The notes: generated by a model from the letters alone, not told the origin. 42,102 bases of DNA from Phycisphaera sp. (GCA_016125285.1 WGMA01000047.1:1-42102), one strand, 5' to 3'. Positions 6,499 through 13,951 are shown, numbered from the stretch's first letter. A program made the numbers and translations.

Positions 6499-7963
6499 CG
6501 CGTTGCGTCCCTGCTTCACGTGCGTTGGAGGTTGTGGTGTTGTCGGTCTGTGCCGGCGTAACTTGCTCGGTGACGAGCCCCAGTTCTTTCATCAGCGCGA
6601 CTTCCTTGGCGCGCTGGCGGAGTTCGTTTTCCCAGTCGAGGCCCGCCTTGGCGTACTCCGCGGCGAGCGTGGTCGTGTTGCTGCTCAGGCGCGTGGCCTG
6701 CGCGTTGGCTTCTTTCGCCGGGTCGACGTGCTCGAAGCCGTCCCAGAACCACTGCAGCGCGCCGACGGCCTCGTCGCGGAACTCGATCGTACGAGCGCTC
6801 TGCGGCAGCAGCCCCTCGATCAACACCGCCTCGTCGAGCCACCCCCGGAAGATGGGTTCAAGAACCACAGAAGCGATGTGCGCCTGATCGATGCGGATGG
6901 CCTTGAAGAACGCCTGATGGTCGAGGCGACCGGAGGCGTAGTTGTAGCCGGCGCTGTTGCCGGCGGCGATGTTGAACGGCATGTTCAGCGGCCGGGCGAT
7001 CTCGTTGATCACCTCGTGCTTGAACTGGTTGTACGCCGTGGCCGGCTGCTCGGCGCGGACCTGGCCGATCTTCCAGCCGAACGGCATCGTCAACCAAGTG
7101 CCGCGGTCCATCTCGACCTGATCCATCGGCTCGACGTTCGCCGCCTCGTGATCGGCCGGTGCGTCGGTGTAGATCACGCCGCTGGGTAGCGCCGCCTGCT
7201 CCGCGGCGCTGAGCACCGCCAGCGTGTAGCGCCGCAGCATCGCGAACAGCGACAGCGACGACGTGACCTCCGGCACACCCCGGCTCTGGCCCGGCCGCTC
7301 GCCCCGGAACAGGTGGATCATGGAATCGGCGGGCAATACGTCGTACGCCCCGGAACCAGTCGGGCCGAATGGTCCGGGGTCTCCGGGGTGGCGGCGCGTC
7401 ACGACGTACGCCTCGGGGTTGCCGTACGCGTCGAACACGATGCCGTCGACCAGGCGATTGTCGTCGCGCATCGACATGGGTGTGGCGACACGGTCGGCCT
7501 CGATCAGGCGCAGGTCCAACTGCACGGCCGAGTCGATCTTCGGGTTCGTCGACAGCGCCGAGAACACCTCGCCGGACTCCGCCTGTGAGACGCGCATCGT
7601 CCAGAGCTTGCGGGGCAGGCCCACCGCTCGGGCCCAGCGTGCGAACTCACGCTCGACGGCGCGATTCGCTTCGGGCATCGACGTGAGCATCTGCAGGCGC
7701 GGGCCCGTGCCCACCACGTAGTTGGCCAGCGTGGTGACCATGCCGCGGGCGTAGCCGTTGTTCGCCACCTCGTAGCGCGAACGCGCCCGCAGGATGCGCC
7801 GCACCTGCGGGCTGGCCGCGGCGTCGGCGCTGAGCAGGTCGGCGCCCGCCCAGTGGCGGCGGTTCTCGTGCGACGTCTGCGCCGCGTCGTATTTGCCGCG
7901 GATGTGGAAACGCACCGCGTGCGCCTTGATCCGTCGGCCGAGATGTCGGAGCCAGTGGAACAT
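6476..7963 (-). CDS. Phage portal protein, lambda family
   Basis: A 495-residue portal of the lambda gpB type, forming the dodecameric ring at the capsid vertex through which DNA passes. Recognisable blocks are KYDAAQTSHENRRHWAGADL near residue 25, a RSRYEVANNGYARGMVTTLA segment with NYVVGTGPRLQ, WTMRVSQAESGEVFSAL, DGIVFDAYGNPEAYVVTRR, DSMIHLFRGERPGQSRGVPE and AGNSAGYNYASGRLDHQAFF. These are consistent with a complete gene; length is usual for the family. The start ATG lies 6 bases past the stop of the gpW-like gene, so translation is probably coupled. The C-terminus (TTTSNAREAGTQRDAAASAA) is disordered and overlaps the capsid start. Confidence 0.95.
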   Translation of the reverse strand: MFHWLRHLGRRIKAHAVRFHIRGKYDAAQTSHENRRHWAGADLLSADAAASPQVRRILRARSRYEVANNGYARGMVTTLANYVVGTGPRLQMLTSMPEANRAVEREFARWARAVGLPRKLWTMRVSQAESGEVFSALSTNPKIDSAVQLDLRLIEADRVATPMSMRDDNRLVDGIVFDAYGNPEAYVVTRRHPGDPGPFGPTGSGAYDVLPADSMIHLFRGERPGQSRGVPEVTSSLSLFAMLRRYTLAVLSAAEQAALPSGVIYTDAPADHEAANVEPMDQVEMDRGTWLTMPFGWKIGQVRAEQPATAYNQFKHEVINEIARPLNMPFNIAAGNSAGYNYASGRLDHQAFFKAIRIDQAHIASVVLEPIFRGWLDEAVLIEGLLPQSARTIEFRDEAVGALQWFWDGFEHVDPAKEANAQATRLSSNTTTLAAEYAKAGLDWENELRQRAKEVALMKELGLVTEQVTPAQTDNTTTSNAREAGTQRDAAASAA

Positions 7964-7969
7964 GATTGA

Positions 7970-8164
7970 TCAGCTCGCGCCCGGAGGCACCACCTTGGTC
8001 ATGCGGACGCCGATTCCGCTCTTTGCCGCCTTCTTCGACGCCAGGTAACGGTCGGCGGCGATCTGGTCATTCAGGTCGTGCTGTTCGACTTCGCTGCTGT
8101 CGCCCCGGGCGCGCTTCGGCCCGGCGGCGTTGTCGGCGATGGTCTGTTCGAGGTCGTCAGCCAT
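7970..8164 (-). CDS. gpW-like head-tail joining small protein
   Basis: A 64-residue protein MADDLEQTIADNAAGPKRAR ... DLNDQIAADRYLASKKAAKS ending in RMTKVVPPGAS. The DNAAGPK, DQIAADRYLA and KxxPPGA blocks recur in the short protein encoded between terminase and lambda-type portal genes, positionally equivalent to lambda gpW. An upstream in-frame ATG at 8206 (MAPPAAGSTPAPAV...) has GGAGG very close to it and is the alternative start. I prefer 8164, because homologues as I know them start near MADD and the upstream stretch is a tRNA-like element rather than protein-like. Confidence 0.8.
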   Translation of the reverse strand: MADDLEQTIADNAAGPKRARGDSSEVEQHDLNDQIAADRYLASKKAAKSGIGVRMTKVVPPGAS

Positions 8165-8166
8165 AA

Positions 8167-8232
8167 CAGCGGGTGCCGGAGTCGAACCAGCGGCTGGTGG
8201 GGCCATGAACCCTCCAGCAAACCCTTCCCGCT
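8167..8232 (-). other. tRNA-like element lacking a D arm (CAU anticodon-like loop)
   Basis: The minus strand folds into an outer AGCGGG/CCCGCT stem. Inside it are a hairpin GCTGG-A-GGG / CCC-CA-CCAGC with the 7-base loop TTCATGG, and a T arm GCTGG-TTCGACT-CCGGC. GGTTCGACTCC matches the tRNA B-box consensus exactly, and the anticodon-like loop has T at position 33 followed by CAT. A D arm is absent and no CCA is encoded. It could be a tRNA relic, an RNA mimic or a leader structure for the gpW-like gene; the ATG at 8206 is in its loop. It is not called as a functional tRNA. Confidence 0.35.
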
Positions 8233-8467
8233 ACGGACAACCCATCGACGCTTGGCCAAAAGAAAAAGCCACGTAGGGATGTGGGCCCCACATGGCTCTC
8301 TTCTGGTTCGACGATGTATGGGGATCAGCCACTCACCGGCGTGGTTGGGTTGTCTAGTCTTGTTTTAGCACGCGGGGATCGAGGATCAATACCCCTGCGG
8401 GGTGAGTGGGGGGTTTGGGTACAGATCTGTACGGATCGGTTGAGCGGGGCCAAGCTAGATTCGATTA

Positions 8468-8498
8468 TTTCGACTGTTGCGTTTGTTTCGGTTGTTGC
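8468..8498 (+). promoter_or_regulatory. Tandem 13-bp direct repeats, candidate antitoxin operator
   Basis: TTTCGACTGTTGC (8468-8480) and TTTCGGTTGTTGC (8486-8498) match at 11 of 13 positions, 18 bp apart. They overlap the -35 and spacer of the promoter that drives the toxin-antitoxin pair, the expected site for autorepression by the HTH antitoxin. The operator role is inferred. Confidence 0.5.
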
Positions 8499-8505
8499 CT
8501 ATAAT
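8477..8505 (+). promoter_or_regulatory. Sigma-70-type promoter for the HTH/PIN pair
   Basis: TTGCGT (-35) and TATAAT (-10, 8500-8505) are separated by 17 bp. Transcription would start near 8512, giving a short leader with GGAGG (8523-8527) five bases before the antitoxin ATG. The surrounding 300 bp are otherwise noncoding and noticeably more AT-rich than the flanking phage genes. Confidence 0.75.
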
Positions 8506-8532
8506 GTAACACCCGATCAAGTGGAGGTAGAC

Positions 8533-8973
8533 ATGATCGCCACACACGAACCCATCTCGCCCACGCAGCGCGAATCCGAGTTGGCCCGCGAATCGAGCCG
8601 GCAGTTGGCGCGGTTCGGTAAGAAGAACCTGCGCATCCAGGTGCCCGAAGTTGACGATCCGATCGTGCTGCCCGCCGCCGCCGTCCAGTTGCTGATCGCC
8701 CTGCTCACCGAGATGGCCGAAGGCAACGCGGTGACGCTCTACCCGATCCATGCCGAACTGACCACGCAGCAGGCGGCAGACCTGCTCGGCGTCTCGCGCC
8801 CGTTCCTGATCAAGCAGCTCGACGGCAAGAAGATCCCGTTCCACAAGGTCGGCACGCACCGCCGCATCCTGTTCAAGGACCTGATGAAGTTCAAGCAGCA
8901 GATCGACCGCAAGCGTCTCAAGGCCCTCGAAGAGCTGGCCGCACAGGGCCAGGAACTGGACATGGGTTACTGA
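8533..8973 (+). CDS. HTH (excisionase-family) antitoxin
   Basis: A 146-residue protein. Residues 1-65 are helical (RESELARESSRQLARFGKKN, then PAAAVQLLIALLTEMAEGN). Residues 76-120 are an excisionase/MerR-type winged HTH: LTTQQAADLLGVSRPFLIKQ, then KIPFHKVGTHRRILFKDLMK. The C-terminus (RKRLKALEELAAQGQELDMG) is a helix that could bind the toxin. Start ATG 8533 is fixed by GGAGG five bases upstream and the promoter at 8477-8505; the frame is open further upstream but that part would precede the promoter. One base separates its TGA from the PIN gene. Antitoxins of this type pair with PIN ribonucleases and usually repress their own operon. Both genes lie opposite the flanking phage genes, as an inserted unit. 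Confidence 0.85.
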   Translation: MIATHEPISPTQRESELARESSRQLARFGKKNLRIQVPEVDDPIVLPAAAVQLLIALLTEMAEGNAVTLYPIHAELTTQQAADLLGVSRPFLIKQLDGKKIPFHKVGTHRRILFKDLMKFKQQIDRKRLKALEELAAQGQELDMGY

Positions 8974-8974
8974 C

Positions 8975-9544
8975 ATGGATTCGTTTACGGCGCTCTACGA
9001 TGCCTGCGTGCTCTATCCCGCGCCGCTGCGCGATTTCCTGATGCACCTGGCCGTGGCCGATCTGTACCGCGCCCGGTGGACCGATCAGATCCACGACGAG
9101 TGGATCGACGCCCTGCTCGAAAAGCGGCCCGATCTCAAGCGGGCGCAACTTGAGCGAACACGCGACCTGATGAACGCCCACGTCCGCGACTGCCTCGTCA
9201 CCGGCTACGAATCCCTGATTGACGGACTCGACCTGCCCGATCCCGACGACCGGCACGTGCTCGCCGCCGCGATCCGCGCCGGGGCATCGGTCATCGTGAC
9301 GTTCAACCTTAAAGACTTCCCCACAGACCGGCTCGAGCCCTACGGCATTGAAGCACAGCACCCCGACGAGTTCATCATGCACGCGATCGACCTGTGGCCG
9401 GGCGCGGTCTGCGCCGTGGCGAAACACCATCGCTCGATCCTCAAGAACCCGCCCAAGACCGTCGGGCAGTACCTCGACACGCTGGCGCGGATGGAACTCC
9501 CGAACACCGTGGCGCAGCTACGGCAGTTTGACGAACTGCTGTAG
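8975..9544 (+). CDS. PIN-domain ribonuclease toxin
   Basis: A 189-residue PIN-domain protein, a probable Mg-dependent ribonuclease toxin inhibited by the upstream HTH protein. Visible acidic residues are D9 in ALYDACVLYP, E42 in IHDEWIDAL, D91/D92 in DLPDPDDRHVLAAAI and D114 in TFNLKDFP. This is the four-acid layout of PIN nucleases; the DDRHVLAAA and TFNLKDF blocks are typical of this VapC-like subgroup. The C-terminal 60 residues form a helical extension ending LRQFDELL. It is translated one base after the antitoxin stop, so expression is coupled. In a prophage it could serve maintenance or exclusion of other phages (inference). Confidence 0.85.
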   Translation: MDSFTALYDACVLYPAPLRDFLMHLAVADLYRARWTDQIHDEWIDALLEKRPDLKRAQLERTRDLMNAHVRDCLVTGYESLIDGLDLPDPDDRHVLAAAIRAGASVIVTFNLKDFPTDRLEPYGIEAQHPDEFIMHAIDLWPGAVCAVAKHHRSILKNPPKTVGQYLDTLARMELPNTVAQLRQFDELL

Positions 9545-9650
9545 ATCGCCAGTCAATCACAGACTGTTTCCCTCACGGCTGATCCATCGAGGGGTTACCC
9601 AGTAACTCGTCATGGGGCACCATGCGCATCGGTGTCTGCTCCAACACCGT

Positions 9651-9672
9651 TCCGCGCCGCGGAGTTGATTTT
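9651..9672 (+). terminator. Weak terminator-like hairpin after the PIN gene
   Basis: TCCGC-GCC-GCGGA followed by GTTGATTTT about 105 bases past the PIN stop. The stem is short and the T run is broken, so function is doubtful. The rest of 9545-9701 shows nothing else clear. Confidence 0.3.
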
Positions 9673-9701
9673 CAAATCCGTCCCGGATTAACCCCGATTC
9701 A

Positions 9702-9899
9702 TCACATCCGCTCGCGCGTGATGACGCGCCGCCCGCAGTCCTGGCACTCCCGCACACGCAGGATGCACCGCGCCTTCTGGCGCGTGTACAGCACGGGCAG
9801 ACGGCCGCCGCCGCACGCCGGGCACGCAAGTCCCAGCGCCGGCATTTTGTGGGGGGTGGTCACAGGGGTGGGTGTGTTGGGAGGATCGTGCTCCGTCAC
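9702..9899 (-). CDS. Small zinc-ribbon protein
   Basis: A 65-residue protein with a disordered N-terminus (TEHDPPNTPTPVTTPHKMP) and a zinc ribbon: CPACGGG near residue 31, then CQDCGRR near 53, i.e. two CxxC knuckles about 20 residues apart. The start is GTG, overlapping the terminase TGA as GTGA. Small zinc-ribbon proteins next to terminase genes are common and are thought to bind nucleic acid or assist packaging; a specific role cannot be read here. Its N-terminal Pro/Thr stretch is encoded by a dispersed repeat. Confidence 0.7.
   Translation of the reverse strand: MTEHDPPNTPTPVTTPHKMPALGLACPACGGGRLPVLYTRQKARCILRVRECQDCGRRVITRERM
9855..9881. repeat. Dispersed repeat, copy 3
   Basis: GGTGGTCACAGGGGTGGGTG followed by TGTTGGG. 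It encodes the PTPVTTPHK stretch of the zinc-ribbon protein. Confidence 0.6.
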
Positions 9900-12187
9900 C
9901 GACCACCCTCCTTCCGCAACTGCGACAGTTTGACGATCGGCCGCGGCCGATCGTCCTCCCGCTCCACGCCGAGTTTCACGCCGCACATCGACGCCGCGAC
10001 CGCGCACCCCACCAGGCAGTCGAACCAGTGGTTGTCCGGCTTCGACGGCCGCGCGCTCCACTCCTGAACCACCCGCCCGTGCCCCTCGGTCATCACCCAC
10101 ATCTCCGAGCTGACGACGTGCTCTGCGAACAGGCGGTGGTCGTCCGGCCCCTTCCCGAACAGCGTCACCGCTCCGCGATCACCCGGCGCCGTCAGCAGCC
10201 GCGCATGCACGAAGCTCTTCCAGTAGTTGGCGTCGAACCGCACGTGCGGCAGTTCCGCGGTGCGGCTGACGTTGGGCACGTACCAGTGATGGCCGTGGCG
10301 CTCCCCGGGCCGGCGCCGGTACGTGCTCATCGGCTTACCGCCGGCGCGGATACCCACGCCCTTCGACGCCATGAGCACGCCGCCGAGCTTCACGCAGACG
10401 TTCGACACCACGCCGGGTAGGTAGCCGGCGTCGACCAGGCAACGCTCTATGCGTAGCGACGTGGTATTGCCGCGCGTCCACGTGCGATGCAGATACTCAC
10501 CGAGCAACGCCTCGAGCCCGGCCTGAATGGCGCCCTCGACGTTCATGCCGCGATGGATGGTTCCGAGCGTGCGCGTCGCGTCCCGCATCGTGAAATACCG
10601 CCGCCGCTGATCCGGGTACGTGCCGTAGTCGATCACCGACCCGCCGAACCCCTCGTCCCACGCGCACACCGCGTAGTACAGCAGCTTGTCGTGCACGTCG
10701 ACGAACATCGTCACACACGACGCGCTGGCGGGCACGATCATCCGTGGCCGGCCGTTGAACCTCTGCACCACCTGCTCCGGGGTCAGCACGTTCTCGTCGG
10801 TTTGACCGCTGATCGGTTCGTTTTGGTACTCGGCGAAGAACGCCTCCTCATCCCGCAGCTTCAGGTTCATCGCGTGCTGCAGGGCGGACAACTCGTCGCC
10901 GTTGTGCCGGTCGGGCCAGGCGACCGCAGCGCCCTCGTCCATGTGATCACGATGCGCGGCGTAGAAGTCGGTGGCGCGCTCGCCGCCGTCGCCTTCTCGC
11001 AATCCTTCAGCACGCAGTTGTGCGTATCGGTCCCACAGCTTCTCGGCGCGCTCCGTGCTTGGGAACGCGTACACCATCTTGGTGCATTCGCCCTGCCACT
11101 CGGGATTGCGCTGCCGGTCGAGGACCTGATCGGCCAGGTCGTCGTGGTAGATCTTCGTGCACGGCATGAAGCCGGCGATCTTCACGTTCGGACCGGCCAT
11201 GCCCAGCACGTCGCCGTTGAGAATGCTCAGGCGGTGCTTGGTCTGCGCCGGCGACGCGGCGGACTGGCGAGTCTGCGGGTCGTCGAGGATCACCAGCGAC
11301 GGGCGGATGATCGTGCCGTCCATCCGCGTGTGGAACTGCCCGCGGATGTTCGAATCCAGACCCGCGACCGTGATGATGCCCCCGGAAGCAATGGAGTCGT
11401 GGATGGTGGGCAGCACAAGACGGTCAGCCGCCCACGTGATGTACGTCGGCTGGCCGCCGCACAGCTGGCCGATCTGCTTGCGCGCGTTGTTCTCCAGGCA
11501 GCGGATCGGGTACAGGATCTCGGGGAAGTCGGCGGCCAGACGATCGTTGCCGAGCATCTCGCGTTTGATCGCCAGCAGGTTCGCCTTGGCCTGGTCCTCG
11601 GCTGAGCCGATCAGGCACACGTACTGCCGGTACCCGTAGAATATCGCCCACATCGCAGCGCACCGCGCGAGCGTCGTCTTGCCGCTGCCGCGAGGCATCG
11701 CGAACGCGAACAGCCCGCCCTCGATCACCGCGCGTTCGATCTTCGCGATCACACGCAGGTGGTCTTCGGACCACGGCAGGCAAAACGCCGCGGGGAAGTA
11801 GGTCTCACAGTACAGGCGGAACGATGTGCGGCACCGTTCGCGCCGATCGGGATCGGCCACTTCGGGGATCGAGCCGATGTCGCGACCGGCACGCGAGCGC
11901 ATGAGCTGGCGGTCCAGATCGCGGCGTAGCTTCTCTTCGTACGACTGCGTGCTCGTCTTCGCCTGCGGGCGATGCTTTACGAGCCACGACACATACCGCA
12001 CGAGATGAATCCGCTTGCCGTTGGTCCCGGGCGTGGCGATGCGCATGCCCGCCGCGTCGCGCTGGCGGTACACCTTCGACGAACTGATCACCGTGCCCAG
12101 CGGCGTGGAGTTCAGCAGGCGCACCAGCTGCGACGGCGTCAGTCGCGTCGTGTCCAGCGGTCGAGGGTGTTTCGGGTCGGTCGGCAT
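9896..12187 (-). CDS. Terminase large subunit
   Basis: A 763-residue large terminase: ATP-driven DNA packaging motor plus headful/cos nuclease. Residues about 10-75 carry an HTH-like region (LTPSQLVRLLNSTPLGTVIS, SSSKVYRQRDAAGMRI). Walker A is MPRGSGKTTLA at about 163-173, Walker B SLVILDDPQT at about 295-304, followed by the coupling segment SAASPAQTKHR. The RNase H-like nuclease has candidate acids in MFVDVHDK (near 493), CLVDAGY (near 582) and KPDNHWFDCLVG (near 718). ATG 12187 is preferred over an in-frame ATG at 12295, because the latter would overlap the upstream HTH gene and its added sequence is Pro/Thr/His-rich repeat DNA. Longer than usual terminases because of the N-terminal HTH. 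Confidence 0.9.
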   Translation of the reverse strand: MPTDPKHPRPLDTTRLTPSQLVRLLNSTPLGTVISSSKVYRQRDAAGMRIATPGTNGKRIHLVRYVSWLVKHRPQAKTSTQSYEEKLRRDLDRQLMRSRAGRDIGSIPEVADPDRRERCRTSFRLYCETYFPAAFCLPWSEDHLRVIAKIERAVIEGGLFAFAMPRGSGKTTLARCAAMWAIFYGYRQYVCLIGSAEDQAKANLLAIKREMLGNDRLAADFPEILYPIRCLENNARKQIGQLCGGQPTYITWAADRLVLPTIHDSIASGGIITVAGLDSNIRGQFHTRMDGTIIRPSLVILDDPQTRQSAASPAQTKHRLSILNGDVLGMAGPNVKIAGFMPCTKIYHDDLADQVLDRQRNPEWQGECTKMVYAFPSTERAEKLWDRYAQLRAEGLREGDGGERATDFYAAHRDHMDEGAAVAWPDRHNGDELSALQHAMNLKLRDEEAFFAEYQNEPISGQTDENVLTPEQVVQRFNGRPRMIVPASASCVTMFVDVHDKLLYYAVCAWDEGFGGSVIDYGTYPDQRRRYFTMRDATRTLGTIHRGMNVEGAIQAGLEALLGEYLHRTWTRGNTTSLRIERCLVDAGYLPGVVSNVCVKLGGVLMASKGVGIRAGGKPMSTYRRRPGERHGHHWYVPNVSRTAELPHVRFDANYWKSFVHARLLTAPGDRGAVTLFGKGPDDHRLFAEHVVSSEMWVMTEGHGRVVQEWSARPSKPDNHWFDCLVGCAVAASMCGVKLGVEREDDRPRPIVKLSQLRKEGGR

Positions 12188-12214
12188 CCGTGCCGCGGTC
12201 CTTCCCCCGGAGGG

Positions 12215-12239
12215 GTGTTCACAGGGGTGGGGTGTTGGG
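12215..12239. repeat. Dispersed repeat, copy 4
   Basis: GTGTTCACAGGGGTGGGGTG followed by TTGGG. It covers the last codons of the HTH gene and part of the spacer before the terminase ATG; CTTCCCCCGGAGGGG precedes it. Confidence 0.65.
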
Positions 12240-12455
12240 TGTTCCGATTTCGGGGTTCGGGTCGGGGGCGTTGAGCCATGCGGCGTAGTAGACAAGGTTG
12301 ATCGTGCCGTCCCGGTTGATCGGCGCGCCGGCGTCGATGTCGCTGCGGATCGTGTCGACGGACACGCCGACGAGCTTCGCCAAATCCTGCGGCGTCAGCG
12401 CCGCGGGGTTGATCGCGGGCGCTGCGCCACTTCGAGATGTTCCGGGGTTACGCAC
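12219..12455 (-). CDS. Small HTH protein, possible terminase small subunit
   Basis: A 78-residue protein with a helix-turn-helix: LTPQDLAKLVGVSVDTIRSD at about residues 20-39, then IDAGAPINRDGTINLVYYAA. The size, the HTH and the position immediately upstream of the large terminase fit a DNA-recognition (small terminase-like) subunit, though the family is not specific. The start is GTG with GAGGA about 9 bases upstream. The C-terminus (PDPNPEIGTPNTPPL) is Pro-rich and partly encoded by a dispersed repeat. Divergent from the plus-strand genes starting at 12558. Confidence 0.6.
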   Translation of the reverse strand: MRNPGTSRSGAAPAINPAALTPQDLAKLVGVSVDTIRSDIDAGAPINRDGTINLVYYAAWLNAPDPNPEIGTPNTPPL

Positions 12456-12557
12456 TTGCCTACTTCCTCTAGGACTCTTGAAAAACAGGGGTTTTCAGCT
12501 TGATGTCTGTCGCCGGTCATGGCTCCATGTGTCTGTACCAAACCAAAGGAGCCACGC

Positions 12558-12827
12558 ATGCGAACCACACGAATCGAACTCGACGGCAGCGCCGGGCACG
12601 TCACCATCGAGCGGCCCGCCGGCCGGCCCAACATCTGCATCGCTTCGATCGTCCGCCAGCCCCGGCAGGGGCAGCGGGCGTGGATGGTTTGGGACGTGCC
12701 GGCCGACATCGGCGCCGACGCGTTGTTCCAGATCGCCACCGAGGTTCAGCGGCGCACCGACGGCTCCCGCGGCACCAACAGCATGATCCACGACTACTAC
12801 CGCGACCTGCGGCGGTTCGCGGACTGA
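12558..12827 (+). CDS. Unknown phage protein (89 aa), plus-strand island
   Basis: An 89-residue protein MRTTRIELDGSAGHVTIERP with alternating beta pattern, then RAWMVWDVPADIGADALFQI and a helical C-terminus (SMIHDYYRDLRRFAD). I do not recognise a family. AAAGGAG sits 6 bases before the ATG. A weak promoter (TTGAAA at 12478, 17-bp spacer, TGATGT) and a TGAAAA/TTTTCA hairpin lie 60-80 bases upstream. It is the first of four plus-strand genes between two minus-strand operons. Confidence 0.7.
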   Translation: MRTTRIELDGSAGHVTIERPAGRPNICIASIVRQPRQGQRAWMVWDVPADIGADALFQIATEVQRRTDGSRGTNSMIHDYYRDLRRFAD

Positions 12828-12857
12828 ACCACACACCGGGCGCGAAAGGAGCACCCC

Positions 12858-13127
12858 ATGACGCACGCCGACAAACGCAAGACCCAACGATCCCGCACGC
12901 CCCGCGACCCCAAAGACGCCTACGCCGCCGCGCGCCGCGACATCGATCGCCTGATGGGGTGGATGACCACCCGCCTCGACGAGCACGCCGGCACCGACTT
13001 CGGCGACAAGGACTGGGCCGACGTCGGCGACCTGCGGAAGGTCCGATCGGACCTGTGCCAGACGCTGGCGTTCATCGCCAACGTCGAGACCGTCGACATC
13101 GAGCGGATGCTCACGCCCCGGAAGTAG
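12858..13127 (+). CDS. Unknown small basic/helical protein (89 aa)
   Basis: An 89-residue protein with a basic N-terminus (THADKRKTQRSRTPRDPKDA) followed by a long helical stretch (AAARRDIDRLMGWMTTRLDE) and VETVDIERMLTPRK at the end. No family is recognised. AAAGGAG lies 7 bases upstream of the ATG and the gene follows its neighbour by 30 bases, so both are probably cotranscribed. A terminator-like hairpin follows 18 bases after its stop. Confidence 0.7.
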   Translation: MTHADKRKTQRSRTPRDPKDAYAAARRDIDRLMGWMTTRLDEHAGTDFGDKDWADVGDLRKVRSDLCQTLAFIANVETVDIERMLTPRK

Positions 13128-13144
13128 ACCGACTGAACCAACCG

Positions 13145-13174
13145 AGCCCTCGGCGAAGGTCGCCGGGGGCTTTC
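13145..13174 (+). terminator. Strong hairpin with short T run between small genes
   Basis: AGCCCTCGGCGA-AGG-TCGCCGGGGGCT forms a 12-bp stem (one G-T pair) with a 3-base loop, followed by TTCC. It lies between the second and third plus-strand genes and may terminate or attenuate transcription into the HARE-HTH gene. The T run is too short for a firm call. Confidence 0.55.
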
Positions 13175-13202
13175 CATTGACCGCCAGATCAGGAGAACCG
13201 AC

Positions 13203-13727
13203 ATGGCGAAGAAGACGACGACGAAGAAGGCTACGAAGAAGACCACCAGCAAGAAGGCCGCGACCCGCGCAAACATGCGTGCGGCGCACCCCCGGATCAA
13301 GGCCGATCAGGAGAACGCGCGCCTCGCCGAGCAGCGCGCCAAGTCGCCCGACGGCATGACCGCGTCGGAGCGCGCCATGGCGAGCAGCGCCAAGCCCGGG
13401 AGCGGCGGCGCGAAGCCCGGGGGCGCGAAGAAGGCATCCGGGGGCAAGGCGAAGGCGAAGATGAGCGGGCTCGACGCCGTGGCCAAGGTCCTCGGCGAGG
13501 GCGGCGAGCCGATGAACACCAAGGCGATGGTCGAGGCCGCCATCGCCAAGGGCTACTGGACAACCGGCGGCAAGACGCCGGCGGCCACGATCTACGCCGC
13601 GATACTCCGCGAGATCACCACCAAGGGCAAAGACGCGCGGTTCAAGAAGGTCGGCCGCGGACAGTTCGTCCTGTCCGCCGCTTTCGGAACTTCCGGGGCT
13701 TCCGGGGCTTCCGGGGGGGAGGGCTGA
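13203..13727 (+). CDS. HARE-HTH winged-helix protein with lysine-rich N-terminal tail
   Basis: A 174-residue protein. Residues 1-25 are a histone-H1-like Lys/Thr tail (MAKKTTTKKATKKTTSKKAA), residues 26-93 are low-complexity Ala/Gly/Lys, and residues 95-165 are a HARE-HTH winged-helix domain: SGLDAVAKVLGEGGEPMNTK, MVEAAIAKGYWTTGGKTPAA, TIYAAILREITTKGKDARFK and KVGRGQFVLS. HARE-HTH domains are DNA-binding modules known from RpoE-delta and ASXL; this tailed version is common in planctomycetes and their mobile elements. It probably binds DNA as a nucleoid-associated or transcription factor. The C-terminus (GTSGASGASGGEG) is encoded by three tandem TTCCGGGG units. AGGAG lies 9 bases before the ATG. 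Confidence 0.8.
   Translation: MAKKTTTKKATKKTTSKKAATRANMRAAHPRIKADQENARLAEQRAKSPDGMTASERAMASSAKPGSGGAKPGGAKKASGGKAKAKMSGLDAVAKVLGEGGEPMNTKAMVEAAIAKGYWTTGGKTPAATIYAAILREITTKGKDARFKKVGRGQFVLSAAFGTSGASGASGGEG
13691..13719 (+). repeat. Three tandem TTCCGGGGC units
   Basis: TTCCGGGGC is repeated at 13691, 13700 and 13709, the last with an extended G run. They encode the SGASGASGG tail of the HARE-HTH protein and are a local expansion of the dispersed 9-mer. Confidence 0.7.
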
Positions 13728-13730
13728 GCG

Positions 13731-13949
13731 TTGAACCCCATCATCCACCAGATGCTCACGAACCTCCACCGCCTCCGCGGCGAACTCGCCGACGAGCTGC
13801 GCGACATGGACAACGACCGCTTCGCGGCGATCATGACCGCCTGCGCCGCCGGCGGCTTCGACGGCCTGCCGTGGGCCGACCGCGTCCTGATCGGCATGCT
13901 CGCGATGAGCGCCGCGTTCGACCTGCTCGGCGATAGCATCGACGCGTAG
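13731..13949 (+). CDS. Unknown small helical protein (72 aa)
   Basis: A 72-residue helical protein (NPIIHQMLTNLHRLRGELAD ... DRVLIGMLAMSAAFDLLGDS). No recognised family. The start is TTG, three bases after the HARE-HTH stop, with GGAGGG about 9 bases upstream. It ends 2 bases before the stop of the opposing 87-residue gene, so the two operons converge here without a recognisable terminator. The hydrophobic C-terminal helix is short of a convincing membrane span. Confidence 0.6.
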   Translation: MNPIIHQMLTNLHRLRGELADELRDMDNDRFAAIMTACAAGGFDGLPWADRVLIGMLAMSAAFDLLGDSIDA

Positions 13950-13951
13950 CA

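Noticed and set aside
8281-8532. N-terminal extension of the HTH antitoxin
   Set aside because: The in-frame upstream part lies before the promoter and the strong ribosome binding site at 8523, so ATG 8533 is the start.
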